Shown here piece after piece: positions 19,772 through 28,684 of a stretch of 64,000 nucleotides of DNA. The translations under genes and the position numbers were made by a program. The notes beneath the pieces are model-generated. The model worked only from the letters and a program-made list of their open reading frames with translations, was not told the DNA's origin and did no database searches. The stretch's first letter is position 1; every line of letters begins with the position of its first letter. This stretch comes from Cytobacillus stercorigallinarum (GTDB taxonomy: Bacteria; Bacillota; Bacilli; Bacillales; Cytobacillaceae): NCBI RefSeq assembly GCF_014836495.1, contig NZ_JACSQT010000003.1, forward strand, positions 99,182 through 163,181. Direction: 5' to 3'.

Positions 19772-21751
19772 TCATCCTTCCGCCTTCAGTTCAAGAATTA
19801 GATCACGAAGCTCTGCCGCACGTTCGAAATTTAAATCCTTCGCTGCAGTCTTCATCTCTTTCTCCATATCCGCTATTAATTTTTGACGTTCTTTTTTATT
19901 TAATTGACTTAATTTATCAGCACTATTATACTCTTCTGGCGTTTCCGCAGCTTGTGTCGCTCTAATCACATCACGAATTTCTTTTTGTATTGTCTGTGGC
20001 GTGATACCATGTTTTGTGTTGTAGTCTTCTTGGATGCTACGACGGCGTTCCGTTTCGCTTATAGCCTTTGTCATCGAGTCTGTCATTCGGTCCGCATACA
20101 TGATTACTTGACCATTCGCATTACGAGCAGCCCGCCCAATCGTTTGAATCAGTGAACGTTCTGAACGTAAAAATCCTTCTTTGTCGGCATCAAGTATCGC
20201 TACGAGTGATACTTCCGGAATATCAAGCCCTTCTCGCAATAAATTAATACCTATTAACACATCATAGGTACCCATACGAAGCTCCCTAATAATCTCAATT
20301 CGCTCAAGGGTTTTTACTTCGGAATGTAGGTATTGAACCTTCATACCAATTTCCTTTAAATAATCCGTTAAATCCTCAGACATTTTTTTCGTTAAAGTTG
20401 TTATGAGTACACGTTCATTTTTCTCAATTCTGTCATTAATTTCACCAATTAAATCATCAATTTGACCCTCTATCGGTCGGACATCAATAATCGGATCTAA
20501 CAGTCCTGTAGGTCTAATGATTTGTTCAATCATTTCAGGCGTGTGTTCTAATTCATATGGACCTGGAGTTGCAGATACATATACGATCTGGTTAATATGA
20601 TCTTCAAACTCAGAAAAAGTAAGAGGACGGTTATCCATTGCCGAAGGAAGACGAAAACCATGTTCTACTAACACATTCTTACGAGCTTGGTCACCATTAT
20701 ACATCCCTCTTATTTGCGGCAATGTCACATGAGATTCATCAATAACAAGTAAGAAGTCCTTTGGAAAGTAGTCAAGTAAAGTATAGGGAGTCGAACCAGC
20801 CGGACGAAGAGTTAAATGGCGGGAGTAGTTTTCAATCCCTGAACAAAAACCCATCTCTCTCATCATTTCTAGATCATATCGTGTTCTTTGTTCTAAACGT
20901 TGCGCTTGTAATAAATGTCCTTCTTCATGTAAGTTAGCCAGTCTTTCTTCTAATTCTTTTTCAATATTTTCGACGGCTACACGCATTTTTTCTTCTCGCG
21001 TAACGAAGTGAGATGCCGGGAATATGGCTACATGATCACGGTCACCTAAAATTTCACCGGTCAAAGCATCGACTTCACGAATCCGATCAATTTCATCTCC
21101 AAAAAACTCTACACGTAAACAATGCTCATCTTTCGAAGCAGGGAATATCTCTACAACATCACCACGTACACGAAATGTCCCACGTATAAAGTTCATATCA
21201 TTGCGCTCGTATTGTATGTCGACTAGTTTCCTTAATAATTGATTGCGCTCAATTTCCAATCCCGTTCTCAAGCTTAAAACAAGTTCTCTATATTCCTCCG
21301 GGGATCCTAAACCATAGATACAAGAAACACTAGCGATGATGATTACATCGTTTCTTTCAAATAATGAGGAGGTAGCTGAATGGCGGAGCTTATCAATTTC
21401 ATCATTAATACTTGCATCTTTCTCAATAAATGTATCAGTGGATGGAACATATGCTTCCGGTTGATAATAGTCATAGTAACTAACAAAATACTCCACCGCA
21501 TTATTAGGAAAGAACTCTTTAAATTCACTATATAATTGTCCTGCTAACGTCTTATTATGAGCAATCACTAAAGTGGGCTTATTCACTTCTTTAATGACAT
21601 TAGAAACCGTGAACGTTTTCCCAGTTCCAGTTGCACCTAGTAATGTTTGATGCTTTTTCCCTTCTTGAATCCCATTTACAAGCTCTTTAATCGCTGCAGG
21701 TTGATCACCCTGTGGGGAATATTTTGAAACTAACTCAAATGTTTGTTCCAC
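19772..21751 (-). CDS. uvrB: Excinuclease ABC subunit B
   Basis: UvrB verifies damage and recruits UvrC. The Walker [12 protein letters not shown] is at about residue 40, followed by the beta-hairpin [13 protein letters not shown] that clamps DNA. Helicase motifs [15 protein letters not shown] and QTIGRAARN are intact. The C-terminal UVR domain (about 620-658) binds UvrC. The length of 659 residues is normal. It heads the uvrB-uvrA operon under a promoter with a LexA-like box. Confidence 0.98.
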   Translation of the reverse strand: MEQTFELVSKYSPQGDQPAAIKELVNGIQEGKKHQTLLGATGTGKTFTVSNVIKEVNKPTLVIAHNKTLAGQLYSEFKEFFPNNAVEYFVSYYDYYQPEAYVPSTDTFIEKDASINDEIDKLRHSATSSLFERNDVIIIASVSCIYGLGSPEEYRELVLSLRTGLEIERNQLLRKLVDIQYERNDMNFIRGTFRVRGDVVEIFPASKDEHCLRVEFFGDEIDRIREVDALTGEILGDRDHVAIFPASHFVTREEKMRVAVENIEKELEERLANLHEEGHLLQAQRLEQRTRYDLEMMREMGFCSGIENYSRHLTLRPAGSTPYTLLDYFPKDFLLVIDESHVTLPQIRGMYNGDQARKNVLVEHGFRLPSAMDNRPLTFSEFEDHINQIVYVSATPGPYELEHTPEMIEQIIRPTGLLDPIIDVRPIEGQIDDLIGEINDRIEKNERVLITTLTKKMSEDLTDYLKEIGMKVQYLHSEVKTLERIEIIRELRMGTYDVLIGINLLREGLDIPEVSLVAILDADKEGFLRSERSLIQTIGRAARNANGQVIMYADRMTDSMTKAISETERRRSIQEDYNTKHGITPQTIQKEIRDVIRATQAAETPEEYNSADKLSQLNKKERQKLIADMEKEMKTAAKDLNFERAAELRDLILELKAEG

Positions 21752-21823
21752 ATCAGAAACCTCCTCTATGTAAAAAGTAAAGCATGTTTAATCATTATTA
21801 CATTCCGATTTTCTATATCCTCA

Positions 21824-21852
21824 TTCTACCACAAATTCTCTTATCTAAACCA
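21824..21852 (-). promoter_or_regulatory. uvrB promoter (extended -10)
   Basis: On the minus strand TGGTTT (21847-21852) and TAGAAT (21824-21829) are 17 bp apart, with TGG directly before the -10 as an extended element. Confidence 0.55.
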
Positions 21853-21860
21853 CAAAAAAG

Positions 21861-21874
21861 CGAACAAATATTCG
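21861..21874. promoter_or_regulatory. Candidate LexA (DinR) box of uvrBA
   Basis: CGAACAAATATTCG differs at one conserved base from the Bacillus SOS box CGAACN4GTTCG. It lies 8 bp upstream of the uvrB -35. B. subtilis uvrB is a known LexA target, which supports the reading. Confidence 0.6.
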
Positions 21875-22015
21875 ATTATCGTTCGACAAAGAGATTGAAA
21901 GATGGCTAGGATGAAAATAAAAGGGTACGAAGGTAAAAAGAACTTTCATTATTTTGAAACTTTACCCTATATATAATCGTCTTTTGTTATATGGTGAAAT
22001 TGACGAGGTGATTAT

Positions 22016-22420
22016 TTGTTTGGCTTTATTTTTATATTTGCATGGCTAACCGTTTTTATTTATGCCCTAAAAACCATTAAAGATTATATAAACAGTAATG
22101 ATGAGGAAAAAGCGTATGAAAAAGACTTCGTCATTAAAATAGTTGGAGCCGTATGCCTATCAGGGCTTTTCGTTATAGCAGAAATACTTCGCCTTGCAAA
22201 CTTAGGCTTCGCTGAGATGAAGTGGCTGTTTCTCTCTACATTTCTACTAGTATTGATTGTCATTTACGCCTTTTTCACCTACAGAATACTCTTTTCTAAA
22301 AACACCTTTGACCGTAACAAAGAAGATTATACATTTAGTTATAAATATCGAAAATGGCTTATCCCTATTTATTTTCTATTCCCCATTGGTGTAATTAGTA
22401 TTGTAATTTGGGTTAGCTAA
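22016..22420 (+). CDS. Hypothetical four-helix membrane protein
   Basis: A 134-residue protein with four hydrophobic segments (about residues 2-22, 40-62, 70-92 and 112-132) separated by short charged loops such as INSNDEEKAYEKD and FSKNTFDRNKEDY. I do not recognise the family. The TTG start at 22016 has GAGGTGAT just upstream. It is a lone plus-strand gene between uvrB and an AI-2E-type transporter. Regular codon use and a clear ribosome site support coding. Confidence 0.65.
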   Translation: MFGFIFIFAWLTVFIYALKTIKDYINSNDEEKAYEKDFVIKIVGAVCLSGLFVIAEILRLANLGFAEMKWLFLSTFLLVLIVIYAFFTYRILFSKNTFDRNKEDYTFSYKYRKWLIPIYFLFPIGVISIVIWVS

Positions 22421-22640
22421 CTGCGATTTTCTTCTACATAAACGAGCAATCATATTAGTTTTAAGTCCGTATTAAGGTGTATTTAGTAAATATGAACATA
22501 TAATTTAACGAACTGTACTTATTCAAAAGTTATAAGAGCAAATCATGTCTGTCCTCTTAAACCCTCCTACTAATTCAACAACGTCCTCAACAATCAATTT
22601 ATGTACCTTTCTTCTTATAAAACTAAACACTTTGCCCTAA

Positions 22641-22687
22641 AAAGTAAGTAGAACCCCAATACACGCTGATGGGGTTCTACTTACTTT
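22641..22687 (-). terminator. Strong terminator of the AI-2E family gene
   Basis: A perfect 18-bp inverted repeat (22641-22658 and 22670-22687) with an 11-nt loop, just beyond the stop codon of the minus-strand gene. The A/T-rich ends make it usable in both directions. Confidence 0.85.
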
Positions 22688-22693
22688 ACTTAT

Positions 22694-23818
22694 TTATATG
22701 TCTGCTGGATGCGGACCCTTTTGAGCTTCCATCTCTTTCGCCATTTTCCTTGCTTTTATAAATTGGACACCGCTTAATACAATGGTTTTACCTACGGCAT
22801 ATGTTGGTACAGCAAGTAACATACCTAATATACCAGCTAAGTTTCCTGCTACCAATAAGATAATAATGATTGTTGCTGGATGGGTATTTAATGTTTTTCC
22901 TAAAATTAAAGGAGAAATTAAATTACCTTCTAATTGTTGAGCAGCGACAATGACTAATAATGCTAAAATCGCCATCGTAGGTGATTCAAATAGTCCAACA
23001 ATAACCGCCGGTGCACCACCAATAAATGGTCCAACATAAGGAATAATATTCGTTACTGAAATAATTAATGCCAATACAATTGCGTATGGTAGGTCAATGA
23101 TTAAGAAACCGATAAAAGAGGCCGTCCCGACGAATAATGCGACAGTAATCTGACCTTGGATATAAGAAGAAAGTGTTTTACCTGTTTCTTTTAAAGTATC
23201 AATTGCTTCGGCACGATAGCTTTTTGGAACGAATTTCCCTAGTGCAGGGGGGAACTTCTCCCCGTCTTTTAGCATAAAGAACAATAGGAATGGTACGGTA
23301 ATAATCGTTATGGCAATATTTGCTACTAATCCGACTAAATCGCTGAGGCCATTCGTTATCCTTTGCGGAAGTTGATTGGCGTAATCAATTAAATAACCCA
23401 TTATTTCTTCTTGTGTTACATAATCTTGATTCATTAACCAGCGAAAACCCTCAGATTGCGAGAAGTTGTTAAAGAACTGCTCTGTTTGTTTAACATAAGT
23501 AGGTAGTTGATTTAATAAACCAGCCAATTGGGCTGAAATTTTTGGTACAAAAATACTAAAGACAAGTACGAGCAACCCAGCAACGATTGCAAATAATAAG
23601 ATGATCGATAATATCTTAGGTATTTTTGCTTTTTGAATTAAATGCACAAATGGATTTAAAATGAAGAATAAAAACCCTGAGATAATAATAGGGAAGAACA
23701 ACGTGGAAAAAAAGATTCCAATCGGTTCAAATAAAAAAGAGATTTTTGAAGCTACTAAAATGACGGACAAAATAATTAGAATTTGAAGAGACCAGTACTG
23801 GAATTTCTTCTTGTTCAC
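22694..23818 (-). CDS. AI-2E family transporter (PerM/YdbI-like)
   Basis: A polytopic membrane protein with two N-terminal helices, a soluble middle region (about 85-150) and five or more C-terminal helices. The family marker region is NIIPYVGPFIGGAPAVIVGL, followed by EGNLISPLILGKTLNTHP. Members are implicated in sodium/proton exchange or autoinducer export; the substrate here is unknown. The GTG at 23818, with AAGGTGA 4 nt upstream, is preferred over TTG at 23836. Confidence 0.85.
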   Translation of the reverse strand: MNKKKFQYWSLQILIILSVILVASKISFLFEPIGIFFSTLFFPIIISGFLFFILNPFVHLIQKAKIPKILSIILLFAIVAGLLVLVFSIFVPKISAQLAGLLNQLPTYVKQTEQFFNNFSQSEGFRWLMNQDYVTQEEIMGYLIDYANQLPQRITNGLSDLVGLVANIAITIITVPFLLFFMLKDGEKFPPALGKFVPKSYRAEAIDTLKETGKTLSSYIQGQITVALFVGTASFIGFLIIDLPYAIVLALIISVTNIIPYVGPFIGGAPAVIVGLFESPTMAILALLVIVAAQQLEGNLISPLILGKTLNTHPATIIIILLVAGNLAGILGMLLAVPTYAVGKTIVLSGVQFIKARKMAKEMEAQKGPHPADI

Positions 23819-24393
23819 ATTCTCACCTTTTCCCAAAAATAAATTTTTCTCTATAGACTACACTTTCATTTGTAGTTCCCTTTTTCACAAAAAGGAAAAC
23901 CACTAGAACTTTATTTGTATGTATTATTGTAATGCATCCCCCACAAAATGTCGCCTCATAAGGATATTTTCCGTGAATATTTTTCGACAAATATTTCCTT
24001 TTGGTTATTTTAACCAACATCAATCACTTATATAATCAGCCACGTGTTAAGGAAATCTCATTATCCATTCAGACCACCGCATCAGCATTAAATAGGATTA
24101 TCCACGTCCTACTGGGATTATTTTCTTCTGATTAATTAGTCAATCGTTGTAACGGTTCTTCCCAAAGGCTTCTTTTCGGGGGAGTTGGAGTGATTTTAGA
24201 ATTAGGGTATTTAGAACTTTGAGATGCACGCGCAAACTTAATTTGCTCCGCTATCTTTGTCGTTTTTTACTGTGATGTACAATCCACTTTTGCTCAGTCT
24301 ATTTTGCAGGTTTCCCCCAGCACTCTACTCCTGAGTTAGACGCAAAATCGCTTGGTATTCTGCTTATATTGATATTTTGCTCAATATCTAAAA
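23819..24393. other. Gene-free stretch
   Basis: About 575 bases between the AI-2E family gene and wrbA. A 66-codon minus frame at 23823-24023 overlaps the neighbouring start, has no family features and is not accepted. Nothing else was recognised. Confidence 0.4.
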
Positions 24394-24427
24394 AAAGGCA
24401 TTTTAGGAGTCTCCCTAAAATACCTTT
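24394..24427 (-). terminator. wrbA terminator
   Basis: AAAGGCATTTTAGG (24394-24407) pairs with CCTAAAATACCTTT (24414-24427) with one mismatch. T residues follow on the minus strand. It marks the end of the Mhq-type operon. Confidence 0.8.
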
Positions 24428-24438
24428 TTAAAGCATGG

Positions 24439-25047
24439 TTATTGTTGACCTTTTTGAATCCATTCAGCAACAGTTGCAGTACGTTTAGCTTGATGTTTAA
24501 CTGCTGCTTCATTATCTTCAACGATCTTGCCATCTTGTCCTTGGGTTGAACTTGCGCCGTAAGGATTTCCTCCACCAGCAAAAATGCTTGGGTCAGTGAA
24601 GCCTGGTGCGGCAACAATTGCTCCCCAATGGAACATGGTTGTATAGAATGAAAGAAGGGTTGCTTCTTGACCACCGTGAGGATTAGAAGCAGAGCTCATT
24701 GCACTCACTACTTTATTCGCAAGTTTGCCTTGTGCCCAAAGTCCACCAGCAGTATCAATAAAAGCTTGCACTTGTGAAGCAATGTTACCAAAACGAGTTG
24801 GGAAACTAAAAACAATCGCGTCTGCCCATTCAAGGTCGGCAAGTGTAACTTCTGGTACATCTTTCGTAGCATCCGCATTGGCACGCCATGCAGGATTAGA
24901 ATCGATGGCTGCCTCAGGCGCTGTTTCAGGAATCTTTAACAATTTCACTTCAGCGCCGGCTTCTTTTGCCCCTTGTTCTGCCCACTGTGCCATTTGGTAG
25001 TTCGTACCTGTTGAACTATAATAAATCACTGCTAATTTAATACTCAT
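24439..25047 (-). CDS. wrbA: NAD(P)H:quinone oxidoreductase, WrbA type
   Basis: A flavodoxin-like enzyme that reduces quinones by two electrons and so avoids semiquinone radicals. The FMN phosphate loop is YSSTGTNYQMA. Other family elements are FSFPTRFGNIASQ, TAGGLW and the C-terminal NPYGASS segment. The length of 202 residues is typical. AAGGAGG precedes the ATG. It lies 73 nt after the FMN reductase gene and is the last of the detoxification operon. Confidence 0.92.
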   Translation of the reverse strand: MSIKLAVIYYSSTGTNYQMAQWAEQGAKEAGAEVKLLKIPETAPEAAIDSNPAWRANADATKDVPEVTLADLEWADAIVFSFPTRFGNIASQVQAFIDTAGGLWAQGKLANKVVSAMSSASNPHGGQEATLLSFYTTMFHWGAIVAAPGFTDPSIFAGGGNPYGASSTQGQDGKIVEDNEAAVKHQAKRTATVAEWIQKGQQ

Positions 25048-25120
25048 CTGAATAGAATCCTCCTTGATATCTCATATACATCTATATTGTTTCTATTCCT
25101 TCCAACACTATGCATTAAAC

Positions 25121-25723
25121 TTATCTTAATGTTTTTAATGCACCGCTCCATGCTAGCACTTGATCAAGCATCATTTTCATATTTGCTTGGTGCAAGTCCT
25201 GAGGCTTAAATTCATTACCATTTACGAAATCAGTAAAAAGTGAAAGTGTTGGATGTGTGCGCACATCTGCGACTTGTAACTCGCCTAAAATGCCACGAAG
25301 ATGTTCCGCCGCACGAGCACCACCAGTAGATCCATAACTAACAATACCCGCTGCTTTATTCGCCCATTGATCGCGAGCAAAGTCGATCGCATTTTTTAAA
25401 GCACCACTAATACTATGGTTGTATTCCTGTACAATAAACACAAAGCCATCCATACTATCTAGCTTATCTCCCCATGCTGCAATACCAGGCTCTGTGCCAT
25501 CTGTTGTACCAAGGAACGGTAGTTGAAAGTCAGCAATATCAATAATTTCGTAATTTGCATCCCCACGTGCATCAGCTATTTCTTTCACCCATTGGCCTAC
25601 TTGTGGGCTTACGCGACCTTCTCTTGTGCTTCCTAAAATAATACCGATATTTAATTTTTCCATTTTCATTTCCTCCTCAGGATGTTGTTTATTTTTCTTG
25701 AATAATTTATTTAAAAAGCTCAT
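25121..25723 (-). CDS. NADPH-dependent FMN reductase / azoreductase-like protein
   Basis: A flavodoxin-fold reductase. GIILGSTREGRVS is the FMN phosphate loop, and VQEYNHSISGALKNAIDFA and VSYGSTGGARAAEHL are family blocks. Two starts compete. ATG at 25723 has GGAGAGG 4 nt upstream and adds a basic N-terminal tail (SFLNKLFKKNKQHPEEE). An internal ATG after MK near 25663 has GAGGAGG upstream and would give a core-only protein. Both could be used. It follows the MhqD-like esterase by 18 nt. Confidence 0.85.
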   Translation of the reverse strand: MSFLNKLFKKNKQHPEEEMKMEKLNIGIILGSTREGRVSPQVGQWVKEIADARGDANYEIIDIADFQLPFLGTTDGTEPGIAAWGDKLDSMDGFVFIVQEYNHSISGALKNAIDFARDQWANKAAGIVSYGSTGGARAAEHLRGILGELQVADVRTHPTLSLFTDFVNGNEFKPQDLHQANMKMMLDQVLAWSGALKTLR

Positions 25724-25741
25724 GTTGCCTCTCCCCATTTC

Positions 25742-26347
25742 TTAGATGCTGGCTTTATACCATTGTGCTGCTTCTTCAACTTCTTTGAATGAAAGCTGAT
25801 GCCCCATATGTTCCCAATGAAGGTGGACATCGGCTCCCGCATTTTCTAATAAACGCTTTAACTCTTCGGATTCTTCTGGTGAACAAATTGGATCATTCGT
25901 CCCTGCGCCAATGAATACTTTTTTGCCTGTTAAATCAGGCAATTCTATCCCTCTTCTCGGTACCATTGGATGATGCAAGATTGCTGCTTTCACAGCGTCT
26001 TTATAATGGAACATCATGCTGGCCGCAATATTAGCACCATTTGAATATCCTAATGCAACGATATTCTGACGGTCAAAACCATATTTTTCAGCTGCTTCAT
26101 CTAAAAATTGATAAAGCTCTTTCGTACGGAAGATTAAGTCCTCCTCATCAAAAACCCCTTCTGCTAACCTTCTAAAAAAGCGTGGCATCCCATTTTCAAG
26201 AACATTACCTCGGACGCTTAGCACGGATGCACCCTCGTCAATTTTGCTAGCTAACGGGAGAAGGTCAAGCTCATTTCCTCCTGTTCCATGAAGTAATAAT
26301 AGGGTTTGTTTTGATGCGTCACTACCCTTTTCAAAAATATGTTTCAT
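25742..26347 (-). CDS. mhqD: MhqD-like carboxylesterase/phospholipase (alpha/beta hydrolase)
   Basis: A serine hydrolase of about 201 residues. The nucleophile elbow is GYSNGAN, the oxyanion region LLLLHGTGGNE, and the catalytic Asp and His lie in GTNDPICSP and HMGHQLS. Its closest known relatives are B. subtilis MhqD and the YodD-like esterases of the MhqR regulon. The ATG at 26347 has GGAGGGG 6 nt upstream. It lies between two flavin enzymes, which supports a role in quinone or aromatic electrophile breakdown. Confidence 0.85.
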   Translation of the reverse strand: MKHIFEKGSDASKQTLLLLHGTGGNELDLLPLASKIDEGASVLSVRGNVLENGMPRFFRRLAEGVFDEEDLIFRTKELYQFLDEAAEKYGFDRQNIVALGYSNGANIAASMMFHYKDAVKAAILHHPMVPRRGIELPDLTGKKVFIGAGTNDPICSPEESEELKRLLENAGADVHLHWEHMGHQLSFKEVEEAAQWYKASI

Positions 26348-26361
26348 GTATATCCCCTCCA

Positions 26362-26958
26362 TTATTTCGGTCGAACAATTGTAAATACTTCTCCTACTTT
26401 CGCATAATCGTTTCCAGCCAAGCGACTGATTGCCCCTAATTTTTCAGCGTTGATTTTGCCTGCTTCATAAATTTCATCATTAAAATGGAAGTAGACAACT
26501 TTACCGATAAGTAGGTCAGCATTCCCTTCAAGTTCTATATGATGAGCAAGCTGACATTCCATCCTCACTTTTGCTTTCACGATTCCTGGTACATTAACAA
26601 CTGTACTCGAAGTTGTCTCTAATCCATTTAGCTCTAATTCATCCACATCTGGTGAGAGAGTAGCCGCTGTTTCATTAATGTGCGTAACATTCGACTCATC
26701 AACAAGATGGACGACAAACTCCTTCGTATCACTTACATTTTTAGCAGTATCTTTCATCTCACCTGCTCTTCTTGCTACAGAAACAGCAATCATCGGCGGA
26801 TTAGAAGATACGATATTAAAGAAACTGAACGGTGCACCATTCATTACAGAAGCAGTTGATTGTGAAGTGACAAAGGCAATCGGTCTCGGGATAATACTTC
26901 CGATCAATAACTTGTAATTCTCCCTCTCGGTTTGCGTGGCCGGATCAATACTTACCAT
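26362..26958 (-). CDS. Flavin reductase-like FMN-binding protein
   Basis: A split beta-barrel flavin-binding protein of the flavin reductase-like family. Conserved blocks are LIGSIIPRPIAFVTS near the start, NGAPFSFFNIVSSNPPMIAVSV, and the dimer segment DTAKNVSDTKEFVVHLVDE. Such proteins supply reduced flavin or act as oxidoreductases. The ATG at 26958 has AAAGGAGG 9 nt upstream, so the longer TTG-initiated form is unlikely. It sits 14 nt before the esterase gene. Confidence 0.85.
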   Translation of the reverse strand: MVSIDPATQTERENYKLLIGSIIPRPIAFVTSQSTASVMNGAPFSFFNIVSSNPPMIAVSVARRAGEMKDTAKNVSDTKEFVVHLVDESNVTHINETAATLSPDVDELELNGLETTSSTVVNVPGIVKAKVRMECQLAHHIELEGNADLLIGKVVYFHFNDEIYEAGKINAEKLGAISRLAGNDYAKVGEVFTIVRPK

Positions 26959-26979
26959 TGCTTTCATCCTCCTTTTCAA

Positions 26980-27912
26980 TCACACTTCTCTCACATCAAT
27001 CGGGATTAATCTTCTCTGTAATTGTCCACGGTATTTTTCATATTGCTCTGGAAGCATTAATTCTGTTCCCATCGTTTCCTGACTTTCATCATGAGCAAAG
27101 CCTGGCGGATCAGTAGCAATTTCAAAAAGAATATCGCCATATTCTCTGAAGTAAATCGCGTTAAAGTAATTTCTGTCTTGCACCGGTGTGACACCATAAC
27201 CAAAGCTTTCAATATATTTTTTCCAATCTAATTGGTCAGCATCATCTGCTGCACGCCATGCAATGTGGTGGACTGTTCCGACACCCATTCTTCCTTTTCC
27301 TGAGCTTGTTAACTTCACATCAACAATATTGCCAATATCGCTTTTTGATTGATATCTGACGAATGCTCCTTCTTCAGCCACTTTTGTTAAACCCATTGTT
27401 TCAAGTAGCTCACCTGTTTTCCCACCATTGCTAGAATAAAGAACGGCCCCGGCAAAACCTTTAATCGCCACTTCTTTAGAAATTCCATTAAATGTCCAAG
27501 TATTCTCTTCCCCAGCTTCTCTTTCAACAAGCTCTAAATGTAAGCCATGTGGGTCATCGAAGCTTAGTACTTGTTCACCAAAGCGCATTTGTTTTTCAAA
27601 AGAAATCCCTCTACTCGTTAAACGTTCCTCCCAAAAAGGAAGTGCGCCAGATGGAACAGCATAAGCAGTAATACCCACTTGCCCGTCACCAATGATGCTA
27701 GGATAAGCATCTGCCCAAGGGAAGAAAGTAATAATTGTACCTGGTTTACCTCTCTCATCACCGAAATAAAGGTGATACGTTCCCGGGTCATCAAAGTTAA
27801 CTGTTTTTTTAACAAGACGTAAACCTAAAATTCCAGCATAAAAATCTACATTTTCCTGTGGATGGCCGACAATCGCTGTAATGTGATGAATCCCCATTGT
27901 TTGTTTTTCCAT
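26980..27912 (-). CDS. Ring-cleaving dioxygenase (MhqA/MhqO family, VOC superfamily)
   Basis: Two tandem VOC (glyoxalase-fold) modules, about residues 5-135 and 150-285. Predicted metal ligands are His in GIHHITAIVG, His in TVHHIAWRA and Glu in ILFEIATDPPGF. B. subtilis homologues MhqA, MhqE and MhqO are induced by hydroquinones and are thought to open thiol-reactive rings. The ATG at 27912 has AAAGGATG upstream. It is the first structural gene after mhqR and has an MhqR-like operator in front. Confidence 0.9.
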   Translation of the reverse strand: MEKQTMGIHHITAIVGHPQENVDFYAGILGLRLVKKTVNFDDPGTYHLYFGDERGKPGTIITFFPWADAYPSIIGDGQVGITAYAVPSGALPFWEERLTSRGISFEKQMRFGEQVLSFDDPHGLHLELVEREAGEENTWTFNGISKEVAIKGFAGAVLYSSNGGKTGELLETMGLTKVAEEGAFVRYQSKSDIGNIVDVKLTSSGKGRMGVGTVHHIAWRAADDADQLDWKKYIESFGYGVTPVQDRNYFNAIYFREYGDILFEIATDPPGFAHDESQETMGTELMLPEQYEKYRGQLQRRLIPIDVREV

Positions 27913-27945
27913 TTTGAACATCCTTTCATGTCTCTAACCTTCAAG

Positions 27946-27963
27946 TATCTCGAAATTGAGATA
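27946..27963. promoter_or_regulatory. MhqR-like operator before the dioxygenase gene
   Basis: TATCTCGAAATTGAGATA is a perfect 6-bp inverted repeat with 6-bp centre. It closely matches the B. subtilis MhqR box (tATCTcgaAtTCgAGATa). It fills the gap between the mhqR stop and the dioxygenase ribosome site. Confidence 0.8.
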
Positions 27964-28398
27964 TTAGGTGTGAGTTAATTTATTTTGTGTTATTTTATGA
28001 AGAATATCAATTACTAATTGTTGTTCTTCTTCGGTTGTTTGTTGAAATAAGGTTGAAATCTCTTCTTTTAAGAATGGACTGATCACATCCATTAATTCCT
28101 TACCTGCATTTGTTATCGTTACAAAAACAACCCGTCGATCCTCTTTGCAATCACTTCTAGATAAATAACCCTTTTCTTGCAGGCGGTCAATCACATAAGT
28201 CATACTGCCGCTCGTTAACCAAACTCTTTTACTAATTTGCTGTACGGATTGTCGCCCCTTTTGATGCAGGACTTGAAGTACAGAATACTCTGTTAAGGTG
28301 AGCTTATATTTGTTTAACCAGTCTTTCATCTGATCTTGCATATATCTGTTAGTTTGCATTAAGCAAGCGAATGAATCTAATGTCGTCTTATGAACCAT
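27964..28398 (-). CDS. mhqR: MarR-family repressor, MhqR-like
   Basis: A winged-helix MarR regulator. The HTH is YSVLQVLHQKGRQSVQQISKRVWLTSGSMTYVIDRLQEKGYL, presented here in two halves of the same helix set, and the wing contains DRRVVFVTIT. With ATG at 28398 (GAGG 8 nt upstream) the protein has 144 residues, the size of B. subtilis MhqR. A longer frame to 28536 would bury the promoter and operators inside the gene, so it is rejected. B. subtilis MhqR is inactivated by quinones. It heads the operon and is probably autoregulated. Confidence 0.9.
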   Translation of the reverse strand: MVHKTTLDSFACLMQTNRYMQDQMKDWLNKYKLTLTEYSVLQVLHQKGRQSVQQISKRVWLTSGSMTYVIDRLQEKGYLSRSDCKEDRRVVFVTITNAGKELMDVISPFLKEEISTLFQQTTEEEQQLVIDILHKITQNKLTHT

Positions 28399-28431
28399 TT
28401 TCATCGCCTCACTTTTTATCTTTAATTTAAT

Positions 28432-28471
28432 TATCTTGAATATGAGATAATAATATCTCGAATTCAAACTA
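28432..28471. promoter_or_regulatory. Tandem MhqR-like operators before mhqR
   Basis: The first site (28432-28449) is TATCTTGAATATGAGATA, an inverted repeat with one mismatch. The second (28454-28471) starts TATCTCGAATTC, a good left half with a decayed right half. They are 4 bp apart, so the region reads GAGATA-ATAA-TATCTC in the middle. Confidence 0.75.
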
Positions 28472-28478
28472 ATGTCAA
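28450..28478 (-). promoter_or_regulatory. Sigma-A promoter of mhqR
   Basis: TTGACA (28473-28478) and TATTAT (28450-28455) are exactly 17 bp apart on the minus strand. The spacer is largely one operator half, and the second operator begins directly after the -10, which fits strong repression. Confidence 0.8.
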
Positions 28479-28684
28479 TCCTATTTTGAACTTTTTTATT
28501 TTCTCGTTCATTTAAGGGCCGCATGTTTTTCATCACGTTCAGGGGCTTCAGTAGATTGTAACCCTTTTAATTAGAAGAGATAGAGGGTGTATTTAATTTA
28601 ATGGTGGGAGTTATTTAGCTCACTTTGTGTTGCATATATTTGGCTTGTTATCTTTATTTGTATTGTTTATTTCGTTTACGTTGC

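Noticed and set aside
23823..24023. 66-codon minus-strand frame upstream of the AI-2E family gene
   Set aside because: It overlaps the start of the accepted gene and has no start signal.
28399..28536. N-terminal extension of the MarR protein
   Set aside because: It would place the sigma-A promoter and two operators inside the coding region; the ATG at 28398 has a proper ribosome site and gives the family length.
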